From the NCBI GenBank assembly GCA_963593765.1, contig CAVBBU010000001.1, positions 1 through 52,688 on the forward strand: 52,688 bases of DNA, read 5' to 3'. Origin of the DNA: CAVBBU01 sp963593765 (GTDB lineage: Bacteria; Bacillota; Clostridia; Lachnospirales; Lachnospiraceae). The notes under the pieces were generated by a model. The model searched no databases, was not told where the DNA came from, and saw only the letters and a list, made by a program, of their open reading frames with translations. Shown here piece after piece: positions 43,922 to 52,622 of this stretch (its first letter is position 1; every line of letters begins with the position of its first letter). A program made the translations under genes and the position numbers.

Positions 43922-45569
43922 GAATATTTTTATAGCTGTGCTTATTTTTATAATTATAGCTGCGTGGCAGTATATAGATGTTCTTGACGGAACACAGGCA
44001 ACAGGGCATATGTATTTGCGTAAGATATATGTGATTGTAAGTATTGCGTGTATACTTGTTGCAGCTCTTAGTACAGCCCTGCTTACAAAATGGCAAATAG
44101 ATAAAAAGCAGATAAAAAAATCAGTTGGACTTGAATATGTATTTGGCATTGTAGCGATGCTTCTTGGCATAATATACATGGCAGTGCTTCCTGTGCTTTC
44201 TGCTCCTGATGAGGTAAGGCATTTTATAAGTGCATATAGAATATCAAATATAATTATGGGGCAGCGTGCTATGACGGACGATGGTCATGTGATCGTACGT
44301 GGCTGTGACTACTACCTAGAGGATATGGATGGAACGCCGATTTCGCCAGAGGAATGGGAGAGTAATAGCTATGATGATATAGGTGACAGACTCGCCTCAA
44401 AAAAGTTTCTTGGCTTTCCATTATATGAAGATACGTATGAATATATATATGAATGGGATAATATATATAATGATAAAAGCACACCGGAGTATGCTATCTC
44501 TTTCACCACATGTAACAGTACGTCACCGCTTGCATATGCACCGCAGGCTTTAGGAATAAGTATGGCAAAGCTTATAAAGCTTAAACCGGTAGAGCTTGCT
44601 ACATGCGGAAGAATGGCAAATCTTATATTCTATGTTTTGGTAATAATGCTTGCTATACATCTTATTCCATTTGGAAAGAGCATAATATTTGGCGTTAGTA
44701 TACTTCCTATGAGTCTTCACCTTGCAGCATCTATGTCATATGATGCGGAGATAATATCGCTTAGTATGCTTTTTATCGCAATGGTTTTACATATAGCATA
44801 TAAGGCTCAAACTGTTAAACTATTGCATATAATTGCACTTTGCATAGTAATGGCTTTGCTAGCACCATGCAAGATAGTATATGGTGGCTTAGCTTGTCTC
44901 ATGCTTTTGATACCAAGAAAAAAATACAAAAATATAGCATATATGATAATAGCTATATTTGCAGTAATAGCTGCTGCGGCAGCAAGCATTTACCTAGTTA
45001 ATTTTACCGCTGTGAATGCATATGCTAGTGCAAGCACCGACTATGTTATATATTCAGGTGAAAGCGGATATACATTATATGAGCTGATACATAGGCGAGT
45101 ATTTACATTAAAAATATTATATCAAACGCTTATATATAATGCCGAGGTTTTACATACCTCGATGATAGGAAGCCACCTAACAGCATTAGATCCTGTAATA
45201 GGAACTCCTTATGTACTTGTTGTTTTATATACGGTTGGACTAGTTATACTTGGACTTAAAAAACCAAATCAAGGCGTGCGAGTAACCGCAGCAGGACGTA
45301 TATGGATAGCTATGACAGTCCTTGCGATAGTTGGCGGAATATGTATAGCTATGCTTATTACATGGACACCGAGATATTCAACAAGCATAGCAGGAATACA
45401 TGGACGGTATTTTCTTCCTGTTCTTCCGCTTGCCATCATGCTTTTTGAAAATAAGTATGTAAGCTGTAATGGCGATTTTGATAAAGCAATCCTTAATATG
45501 TTTGTATGCTTTAATCTATACACACTTATACGAATGTATTCGATTGTTTGCTTAAGGCTGCCGGCGTAG
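43890..45569 (+). CDS. DUF2142 membrane protein, possible GT-C-type glycosyltransferase
   Basis: 559 residues with about 12 helices. The VLSAPDEVRHFISAYRI segment in the first large loop, with its acidic PDE, and the general pattern match DUF2142, placed near the GT-C/PMT group. It may use polyprenyl-P-sugar made by the DPM1-like enzyme to decorate the polymer outside, or may act as a polymerase. AAAGGTGG precedes the ATG, overlapping DUF2304 by 32 bp. Confidence 0.78.
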   Translation: MSMTKAIKGYKNIFIAVLIFIIIAAWQYIDVLDGTQATGHMYLRKIYVIVSIACILVAALSTALLTKWQIDKKQIKKSVGLEYVFGIVAMLLGIIYMAVLPVLSAPDEVRHFISAYRISNIIMGQRAMTDDGHVIVRGCDYYLEDMDGTPISPEEWESNSYDDIGDRLASKKFLGFPLYEDTYEYIYEWDNIYNDKSTPEYAISFTTCNSTSPLAYAPQALGISMAKLIKLKPVELATCGRMANLIFYVLVIMLAIHLIPFGKSIIFGVSILPMSLHLAASMSYDAEIISLSMLFIAMVLHIAYKAQTVKLLHIIALCIVMALLAPCKIVYGGLACLMLLIPRKKYKNIAYMIIAIFAVIAAAAASIYLVNFTAVNAYASASTDYVIYSGESGYTLYELIHRRVFTLKILYQTLIYNAEVLHTSMIGSHLTALDPVIGTPYVLVVLYTVGLVILGLKKPNQGVRVTAAGRIWIAMTVLAIVGGICIAMLITWTPRYSTSIAGIHGRYFLPVLPLAIMLFENKYVSCNGDFDKAILNMFVCFNLYTLIRMYSIVCLRLPA

Positions 45570-45633
45570 CGATATAGTATAATGCTTTAAAATATGATAA
45601 AATACAAAAAGCTTATAGAAAGGTATAAATTCA

Positions 45634-46185
45634 ATGAGTAAGATAACAGTAACTACATGTGACATAGAAGGCTTATGCGTTATAGAGCCTAAGGTATTTT
45701 TGGATAATAGAGGCTACTTTATGGAGACATATAATAAAAATGATTTTGCCGAGGAAGGCCTTAATATGGACTTTGTTCAGGATAATCAGTCTATGTCTAC
45801 AAAGGGAGTTTTAAGAGGGCTGCATTTCCAAAAGGAGCATCCGCAGGGAAAGCTAGTTCGAGTTGTAAGAGGCTGCGTTTTTGATGTTGCAGTAGATTTA
45901 AGAGAGGGAAGTAAAACTAGAGGCAAGTGGTTTGGAGTAGAGCTTTCTGCAGAAAATAAGAAGATGTTTTATATTCCTGAGGGCTTTGCACATGGCTTTT
46001 TGGTTTTGTCAGATGAGGCAGAATTTACCTATAAGTGTACCGACTTCTACCATCCGGGAGATGAGGGCGGCATAAAGTGGGATGATCCGGATATAGGAAT
46101 AAAGTGGCCTATAGAGGATGGAATGAAGCTAAACCTATCTGATAAGGATATGAAGTGGGGCAGCTATAAGGAGTATATAAAGTAA
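45634..46185 (+). CDS. rfbC: dTDP-4-dehydrorhamnose 3,5-epimerase-like protein
   Basis: 183 residues. RGYFMETYNKNDF, GVLRGLHFQ with the catalytic His, GCVFDVAVDLR and EGFAHGFLVL match RmlC. It epimerises the 4-keto sugar in dTDP-L-rhamnose synthesis. rmlA, rmlB and rmlD are not in the window, so they must lie elsewhere if the pathway is complete. GAAAGG precedes the ATG. Its stop overlaps the ABC permease start. Confidence 0.92.
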   Translation: MSKITVTTCDIEGLCVIEPKVFLDNRGYFMETYNKNDFAEEGLNMDFVQDNQSMSTKGVLRGLHFQKEHPQGKLVRVVRGCVFDVAVDLREGSKTRGKWFGVELSAENKKMFYIPEGFAHGFLVLSDEAEFTYKCTDFYHPGDEGGIKWDDPDIGIKWPIEDGMKLNLSDKDMKWGSYKEYIK

Positions 46186-46997
46186 TGAAGGAGCTTATAA
46201 CTCTTGCTAAGGAAGGATATGCGAAAAGGCGTATAGTATGGGATTTGGCAAAGGCGGATTTTAGGAAACGATTTGTCGGATCCTATTTTGGCGTTGTATG
46301 GATGTTTGTTCAGCCTATAGTTACAGTGCTTATATATTTTCTTATATTCCAGATGGGCTTTAAAAGCGTTCCGCCAGTTCCGGGAGCACCTTATGTTTTG
46401 TGGCTTGTCCCGGGAATCGTTCCATGGTTTTATTTTGGCGAGGCATTAAACCTAGGAACAAACTGCCTGCATGAGTATCATTATCTTGTAAAGAAGGTAG
46501 TCTTTCCGGTAGAGCTTCTTCCTATTATAAAGCTTATATCTTGTCTTATAGTACATGTTATTTTTGTATTTATAATGATAGCTATGTACTTTGCATATGC
46601 AAGGCTTCCTATGCTTAGTTGGTTTATGATTATATATTATTCATTTGCACTTTCCGCTTTCTTACTTGGACTAATATATATAACAAGTGCTATCAATGTT
46701 TTCTTTAAGGATATGCTGCAGATAGTTGGAATTGCACTTCAGTTTGGAATGTGGCTTACACCTATTATGTGGGATCCGAGTATGTTTCCGCGTATACCGG
46801 CATGGGTAGATAAGATATTAAAAATCAATCCTATATATTATATAGTTACAGGCTACAGAGACAGTATGCTAACAGGCAACTACTTTTGGCAAAGACCTAT
46901 GCTTACAATATATTTTTGGATAGTTACATTAATGCTATTTATGATAGGCTTTAATATGTTCAACAAGCTAAAGCCGCATTTTTCTGATGTATTATAA
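46185..46997 (+). CDS. Polysaccharide ABC exporter permease (Wzm-type)
   Basis: 270 residues with six helices. The N-terminal DLAKADFRKRFVGSYFGVVWMFVQP is the typical amphipathic gate segment of ABC-2 polysaccharide permeases (Wzm, TagG). It pairs with the ATPase downstream to export a finished, lipid-linked glycan. One-base overlap with rfbC. Confidence 0.92.
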   Translation: MKELITLAKEGYAKRRIVWDLAKADFRKRFVGSYFGVVWMFVQPIVTVLIYFLIFQMGFKSVPPVPGAPYVLWLVPGIVPWFYFGEALNLGTNCLHEYHYLVKKVVFPVELLPIIKLISCLIVHVIFVFIMIAMYFAYARLPMLSWFMIIYYSFALSAFLLGLIYITSAINVFFKDMLQIVGIALQFGMWLTPIMWDPSMFPRIPAWVDKILKINPIYYIVTGYRDSMLTGNYFWQRPMLTIYFWIVTLMLFMIGFNMFNKLKPHFSDVL

Positions 46998-47011
46998 TTT
47001 GGGAGAGCTAT

Positions 47012-48316
47012 ATGCAAAACGAGCTTGCTATATCCGTTAAGGATGTTACAAAGGTATATAAATTATATGATAAGCCTATAGACAGACTTAGAGAAACGCT
47101 TAGCCTAACGCATAAGGAATATCATAAAAAATTCTATGCTCTAAAGGGGCTTTCCTTTGATGTAAAAAAGGGTGAAACCGTAGGAATAATAGGCACTAAC
47201 GGATCAGGAAAGTCTACTATACTTAAAATAATAACTGGGGTTCTTAGTCCGACAACAGGAAGCGTAAGGGTAAGCGGAGTTATATCAGCACTGCTAGAGC
47301 TTGGTGCTGGCTTTAATATGGACTATACCGGAATTGAAAACATATACATGAATGGCACTATGATGGGCTTTACAAAGGAAGATATGGATAAAAAGCTAAG
47401 TGCCATTTTAGAATTTGCAGACATAGGCGACTTTGTATATCAGCCTGTTAAGACATATTCATCTGGTATGTTTATACGACTTGCCTTCGCACTTGCGATT
47501 AATGTAGATCCGGAGATACTTATCGTAGATGAGGCATTGTCCGTGGGAGATGTTTTCTTTCAGGCAAAGTGCTATAAAAAAATGGAAAGCATGATGAAGC
47601 ATGGAGCAACTATACTTATGGTTACTCATGATATGGGCAGTATAATTAAGTATTGTAACAAGGTTGTTCTTTTAAACAAGGGAGAGTTTATCGCACAGGG
47701 CAGTGCCGGAGATATGGTGGATCTGTATAAGAAGATACTTGCAGGTCAGTTTGAAAAGCTGGGCGATGAAGAGGGTATAGATGGCAAAGCAGAGAGCATG
47801 CAGGATAGTCCTAAGGCATCTAAAGGCTCTAGCCTTATGAAATCAGAGCTCACACTTAATCCTAGTGTTACGGAGTATGGGGATGGTAGGGCAGAGATAG
47901 TAGACTTTGGGCTTATAGATAAAAAGGGAAGTGTAAGCAGCCTTCTGATAAAGGGCGAGGAATTTACCATAAAGGAAATAATAAAATTTAATACCAGCAT
48001 AGACATGCCTATATTTACCTATACTATAAAGGATAAAAAGGGCACGGAGCTAACTGGAACTAATACTATGTTTGAGGGCTGTGATATAAGGGCAGTTAAG
48101 GCAGGAGATACCTATGAGGTAGAATTTACACAAAGGATGAACCTACAGGGAGGAGAATATCTTTTGTCTATGAGCTGCACGGGATATGAGGACGGACAGC
48201 ATGTTGTATATCACAGGCTGTATGATGTAGTAAATCTAACTGTAATATCAAATAAAAATACAGTTGGTATATATGATATGGAATCCAAGGTAAAGGCGAA
48301 TTTTATAGCAGGATAA
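47012..48316 (+). CDS. Polysaccharide ABC exporter ATPase with C-terminal carbohydrate-binding domain (Wzt-type)
   Basis: 434 residues. Walker A GTNGSGKSTIL, signature YSSGMFIRLAFA and Walker B ILIVDEAL make the ATPase domain (about 1-250). A C-terminal beta-sandwich (about 285-430) like the Wzt cap-binding domain follows, which in known cases recognises the terminal modification of the polymer. TTTGGGAGAG precedes the ATG. The presence of that domain suggests a chain-end cap. Confidence 0.93.
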   Translation: MQNELAISVKDVTKVYKLYDKPIDRLRETLSLTHKEYHKKFYALKGLSFDVKKGETVGIIGTNGSGKSTILKIITGVLSPTTGSVRVSGVISALLELGAGFNMDYTGIENIYMNGTMMGFTKEDMDKKLSAILEFADIGDFVYQPVKTYSSGMFIRLAFALAINVDPEILIVDEALSVGDVFFQAKCYKKMESMMKHGATILMVTHDMGSIIKYCNKVVLLNKGEFIAQGSAGDMVDLYKKILAGQFEKLGDEEGIDGKAESMQDSPKASKGSSLMKSELTLNPSVTEYGDGRAEIVDFGLIDKKGSVSSLLIKGEEFTIKEIIKFNTSIDMPIFTYTIKDKKGTELTGTNTMFEGCDIRAVKAGDTYEVEFTQRMNLQGGEYLLSMSCTGYEDGQHVVYHRLYDVVNLTVISNKNTVGIYDMESKVKANFIAG

Positions 48317-48320
48317 TATT

Positions 48321-49058
48321 ATGGACAGATATAAGGAATATATAAGCTTAATAGAAAAGTATAAGGACGATGAAAAGCTTCTTCTTAGAAACAATCCGTC
48401 ACTGGATGTTTTGCGTGCATTTTCACCGCAAAGACAGGGACTTATAGAGTGGATACCGCTTGATAATGTTGCATCGGCACTTGCTATAGGAGCTGACAGC
48501 GGAACGCCTATAGAGCTGCTGCTTAAGAAGGGAATAGAGCTTACCTTGCTTCTTGATGATAAGGATATGGCAGAGTATATACTTTGCAGATATAAAAAAT
48601 ACGAAAAATGCTTGCAGCTTGTTTTTGATAAAGAAGCATTGGCTAGCAAGAGATATGATAGTGCATGGCTTATAAGCTGTGATAAAAGGTATACTAAGGG
48701 CGATATAGAATTTGCTAGGGATCATATAAAAGAAAATGGCAGGCTTATATATGCAACCGCAAATAGATATGGTATGAAATATCTTGCAGGAGCCGAGCTT
48801 CCTATTAATAATAATTCATTAAAAAATGCAAAGGAATATATGCCGGATGCTGATGTATATTTTCTTATGCCAGATATATATTTCCCAACAGGCATATATA
48901 CAAAGGATCATATGCCCTCTGTAGAGGATGTTAAGGGCTACATACCTGCATATGATGATACAGAATATGCTGGAATAGATCTTGCAGATAAGCTTTCTGA
49001 CGCTATACAGGATGGCTGCTTTGAGGAATATGCAGGCGGATATGTTTTTACTTCATAG
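48321..49058 (+). CDS. Decayed or shortened SAM-methyltransferase-like protein
   Basis: 245 residues. The N-terminus (RQGLIEWIPLDNVASALAI) resembles methyltransferase modules joined to large glycosyltransferases in Lachnospiraceae glycan loci. The SAM loop at 53-67 reads ALAIGADSGTPIELL, where a GxGxG-type loop is expected, and later motifs are poor. So it may have lost catalysis and be structural. It ends inside an inverted repeat (49044-49084). Only four bases separate it from the exporter ATPase gene. Confidence 0.55.
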   Translation: MDRYKEYISLIEKYKDDEKLLLRNNPSLDVLRAFSPQRQGLIEWIPLDNVASALAIGADSGTPIELLLKKGIELTLLLDDKDMAEYILCRYKKYEKCLQLVFDKEALASKRYDSAWLISCDKRYTKGDIEFARDHIKENGRLIYATANRYGMKYLAGAELPINNNSLKNAKEYMPDADVYFLMPDIYFPTGIYTKDHMPSVEDVKGYIPAYDDTEYAGIDLADKLSDAIQDGCFEEYAGGYVFTS

Positions 49059-49170
49059 GAAAGTGCGTCCTATGAAGTAAAAACGCTCCGCTTTGGATCG
49101 CACTGCGGCAAAATGGAAGATGTCGCTAAAGCGACCCGCCGCAGGCGGAGAATCCTGCGAAGCAGGATTC
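49044..49170. repeat. GC-rich nested hairpin element between two glycan genes
   Basis: GTTTTTACTTCATAGGA (49044-49060) and TCCTATGAAGTAAAAAC (49068-49084) form a 17-bp perfect stem that includes the last codons of the preceding gene. Then CTCCGC (49086-49091)/GCGGAG (49145-49150) encloses GTCGCT/AGCGAC (49122-49135). GAATCCTGC (49150-49158)/GCAGGATTC (49162-49170) is followed by TTATTTT and may terminate transcription. The GC content stands out from the flanks. Confidence 0.75.
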
Positions 49171-49192
49171 TTATTTTAAGTAGGTGATAAAA

Positions 49193-52100
49193 ATGAAACC
49201 GATATATATAAAATATAATCGTACTAGAAAAGAAGAATATCAAACAAAAACTGTTATTCTAAAGCAGGATGATGGAAGCCTTATAGTACAAAAAACAGCA
49301 TTATATGAAAATGGAAAAGAGCATATAAAAAATATGCTTGATAATTATAATAAGCTAAAGGACGGAAATGTTTTTTATCTTAAGCCGCAGCTATCTGAGG
49401 ATGGCTTTACAGCTACATATGAATATGTAGAGGGTGAGAGCCTTACGCATAAGCTTATATGCGATATAGCAAAGGGCGGCGATGAACTCTCTACACTAAA
49501 AGCAGCGATTGATAGAATACTCGATAATGAAAAGACAACTAATATAGATGCTATATTTGATAATTTTATTGTTAATGCAGATAAGCTTATAGGTATAGAC
49601 TACGAGTGGGTATATGATGGCGATTTTAGAGACTTTGCTACCTATAGGATACTCCATGATTTTTATAACAAGGCGAAGGATATGCTTAAGGAGCCAAATG
49701 AAGATGAATTCCTTGAGCTTTTTGGCATAGATAAAATTAAGAAGGATGCATATATAAAAGAAGAAAAAGAATTTCAGGAAGGCATACATGCGGACAATCA
49801 AATAATATATCTGGACAATTATAGAGTTGTGCAAAGAACTGCAGGACAGATGAGGGAGCTTGAAAAGGAATACAAGCTTCTTAAGGAGCGTGAAGAAAGA
49901 ATAAGCTCCCAGTTTAAAAGAACAGAAAAGCAGATCAAAAAAATGATCGAGGTTAAAAGGCTTACAGACAATCATATAGATAACCTTGATATAATGATAA
50001 AGAATTTGAAGCATGAAAATGAAGAGCTGGCAAAGGCATTTAATTATTACAGCAGTCATGCCTCACTTCCAACAAGAGTAAAAAGAAAGCTATCTACTAT
50101 ATATAATAAGGCATATCCAAAGGGCTCTATAAAAAGGAAAAACCTTGACTATAAGAGATATGCAATTATCCATCCTATTAAGTATTGCCATATGATATTT
50201 AGTGAAGAGGGAAGAAATCTTATAGATGGTGATTATAAGATAGGAGATATCTATAAGCAATATGGAAGGCTTAAGGTGCCTTATTTTGAAAAGCCGGAGG
50301 TAAGTATAATCATACCTGCATATAATCAGGTCGGATATACATATGCCTGCGTGCAGTCTGTTATAGAATTTACTAAGGACATAGCATATGAGATTATATT
50401 AGCTGATGATGTATCGACAGATGCAACTAAGGATATAGGAAATTATATAGAGGGGCTTGTGGTTTGTAGAAATGCTACTAATCAGGGCTTTCTTAGAAAC
50501 TGTAATAATGCGGCAAAAAGTGCTAGGGGCTCTTATATAATGTTCCTAAATAATGATACAAGGGTTACTGAAAATTATCTTAGCTCACTACTTAGACTTA
50601 TAAAATCAGATCCAAGCATAGGCATGGTCGGCTCTAAGCTTGTATATCCTGATGGCAAGCTTCAGGAGGCAGGCGGTATTATATGGAGCGATGGCTCTGG
50701 CTGGAATTATGGAAGAAATGATGATCCTGATAAGTGCGAATATAACTATGTAAGAGATGTGGACTATATATCTGGCGCATCTATACTTCTTAGCACGGAG
50801 CTTTGGAATAAAATAGGTGGCTTTGATGATAGATATGCACCGGCATATTGCGAGGATTCAGATCTTGCATTCGAGGTAAGGAAGGCAGGAAAGAGAGTAG
50901 TATATCAGCCGCAGTCTGTAGTTATACATTATGAGGGAGTATCTAACGGAACAGATACACATGGAAGCGGATTAAAAAAATACCAGATAGAAAATAGCAA
51001 GAAGCTAAAGGAGAAGTGGGCAGATGAGCTTAAGGAGCAGTTTGATCATGATGACAATCCAAATCCATTTAGAGCTAGAGAAAGAAGTAAGGACAAGAAA
51101 ATTGTCCTTATCGTAGACCATTACGTTCCTACATTCGATAAGGATGCAGGCTCTAAAACCACATATCAATATATAAGACTTTTGTTAAATAAGGGCTATG
51201 AGGTAAAATTCTTAGGAGATAATTTCCTGCATGAGGAGCCTTATACAAGCACCCTAGAGCAGCTAGGAGTTGAGGTTTTATATGGAAAGGATATGCAGGT
51301 AAATATAATGAACTGGATAGAGGAGCATGCTAGTGACCTGCACCTTGTATATCTAAACAGACCGCATATAGCTTCTAAGTATATAGACTTTATAAAGGAT
51401 AGGACTAATATAAAGGTTATATATTATGGACATGACCTACATTTTCTTAGAGAGGATAGAGAGTTTAGGCTGACCGGAGATCCTCAAAATAAAGAGGACA
51501 GTGAATACTGGAAGAGCGTAGAGCTTTCGGTTATGTATAAGTCGGATATGAATTATTATCCATCATATATAGAAAAGGAATATGTACAAAGCATAGATAA
51601 TACTATACCGATTAAAGCTATAACAGCATATGTATATGATAGCTTTGAGAAGATGGAATATAAGCCTGAAAATAGAGAAGGGCTGTTATTTGTAGGAGGC
51701 TTTTCTCACAAGCCTAATGCAGACGCTGTGCTTTGGTTTGTAAATAATATCTGGGGAAATATTTACGATAAGCTGCATTGCAATTTTTATATAGTTGGTT
51801 CACATGCACCAGAGGAGATAACAAGCCTTAATAATCCTGATAAGGGAATAATAGTTAAAGGCTTTGTAAGCGATGAGGAGCTTAAAGAGCTGTATAAGAG
51901 CACAAGAATAGTTGTAGTTCCGCTTAGATATGGAGCCGGCGTTAAAGGAAAGGTTATAGAGGCGCTGTATTACAGCAGCGTGGTTGTAACTAATTCTATA
52001 GGTGCTGAGGGAATAGAGGATGCAGCTAGTGTTATGGCTATAGAGGATGAAGGAAAGGCTATGGCTGATAAGATAGTTGAGCTTTATAATGATAAGGAAA

Positions 52101-52195
52101 AGCTTGTAGATATGTCTAAGGCTGCGTTTGAGTATATAAAAAAGCATAATAGTATCGATGCGGCGTGGGATATAATTAAAGAGGATTTTGAGTAA
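49193..52195 (+). CDS. Large multidomain glycosyltransferase (kinase-like, coiled coil, GT2, GT4)
   Basis: 1000 residues. Residues 1-170 look like a kinase-type fold (EYVEGESL at 77-84; FDNFIVNADKLIGIDYEW at 122-139). 205-290 is a coiled coil. A GT2 domain starts at 369 (VSIIIPAYNQVGYTY, DDVSTDAT near 405, FLNNDTRV near 451). A GT4-like domain from about 650 ends with PLRYGAGVKGKVIEALY. Two transferases in one chain suggest stepwise addition of two sugars, with the coil setting spacing. ATG 49193 follows AGTAGGTG; a GTG at 49184 overlaps that site. Confidence 0.88.
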   Translation: MKPIYIKYNRTRKEEYQTKTVILKQDDGSLIVQKTALYENGKEHIKNMLDNYNKLKDGNVFYLKPQLSEDGFTATYEYVEGESLTHKLICDIAKGGDELSTLKAAIDRILDNEKTTNIDAIFDNFIVNADKLIGIDYEWVYDGDFRDFATYRILHDFYNKAKDMLKEPNEDEFLELFGIDKIKKDAYIKEEKEFQEGIHADNQIIYLDNYRVVQRTAGQMRELEKEYKLLKEREERISSQFKRTEKQIKKMIEVKRLTDNHIDNLDIMIKNLKHENEELAKAFNYYSSHASLPTRVKRKLSTIYNKAYPKGSIKRKNLDYKRYAIIHPIKYCHMIFSEEGRNLIDGDYKIGDIYKQYGRLKVPYFEKPEVSIIIPAYNQVGYTYACVQSVIEFTKDIAYEIILADDVSTDATKDIGNYIEGLVVCRNATNQGFLRNCNNAAKSARGSYIMFLNNDTRVTENYLSSLLRLIKSDPSIGMVGSKLVYPDGKLQEAGGIIWSDGSGWNYGRNDDPDKCEYNYVRDVDYISGASILLSTELWNKIGGFDDRYAPAYCEDSDLAFEVRKAGKRVVYQPQSVVIHYEGVSNGTDTHGSGLKKYQIENSKKLKEKWADELKEQFDHDDNPNPFRARERSKDKKIVLIVDHYVPTFDKDAGSKTTYQYIRLLLNKGYEVKFLGDNFLHEEPYTSTLEQLGVEVLYGKDMQVNIMNWIEEHASDLHLVYLNRPHIASKYIDFIKDRTNIKVIYYGHDLHFLREDREFRLTGDPQNKEDSEYWKSVELSVMYKSDMNYYPSYIEKEYVQSIDNTIPIKAITAYVYDSFEKMEYKPENREGLLFVGGFSHKPNADAVLWFVNNIWGNIYDKLHCNFYIVGSHAPEEITSLNNPDKGIIVKGFVSDEELKELYKSTRIVVVPLRYGAGVKGKVIEALYYSSVVVTNSIGAEGIEDAASVMAIEDEGKAMADKIVELYNDKEKLVDMSKAAFEYIKKHNSIDAAWDIIKEDFE

Positions 52196-52327
52196 AGGCA
52201 AGCCCTCTTCGTAGTACATACGTATAATGCAGGTATATTAGTATTATTTTTATATGCTTTATATAAGATCCCTGCATATATGTGCCAAGGCTCAGGTTGT
52301 TTTGCTCCCCATTTTATATAAATCTTC

Positions 52328-52439
52328 GTTTTCTTCATAAGCAATCGAAAATATCCCAAACTTGCACCGCCTTTGATTGACGAGCGTTGCTCGTCTTGGC
52401 GGTGCTTCAACAGTGGGATATTTTCGATAATCAGAAAAC
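52328..52439. repeat. Nested palindrome of about 112 bp
   Basis: Four nested arms: GTTTTCT/AGAAAAC (52328-52334, 52433-52439); ATCGAAAATATCCCA (52344-52358)/TGGGATATTTTCGAT (52414-52428); GCACCGCC/GGCGGTGC; GACGAGC/GCTCGTC around a 3-base loop. No ORF. This looks like a small non-autonomous element or a structured RNA gene. 52196-52327 holds nothing recognised. Confidence 0.8.
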
Positions 52440-52548
52440 TCACATTTATTAAAATGGTGTCGCAAAACAAATTCGCTTGGTCACATATATGCAGGTTTTA
52501 TTCTATCTCTATTTTAAGCTTTTATATTATAACCCATCAACAGTCGTA

Positions 52549-52622
52549 TATTCCGAATAAAGCAGTGCTCGCAGCTACGCTGGAAACCGCTATGCGCTGC
52601 TCACACTCTTTATTCGGATATA
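52549..52622. repeat. Imperfect palindrome of about 74 bp
   Basis: TCCGAATAAAG (52552-52562) and CTTTATTCGGA (52608-52618), flanked by TAT on both sides, enclose a GC-richer core with partial pairing (GCAGC/GCTGC). No gene in 52440-52688. Possibly related to the preceding element in kind, not in sequence. Confidence 0.6.

Noticed and set aside
49496..50059. A 187-residue frame opposite the large glycosyltransferase
   Set aside because: Phe/Leu/Ile-rich antisense of the coiled-coil part; would mimic a membrane protein but has no ribosome site.
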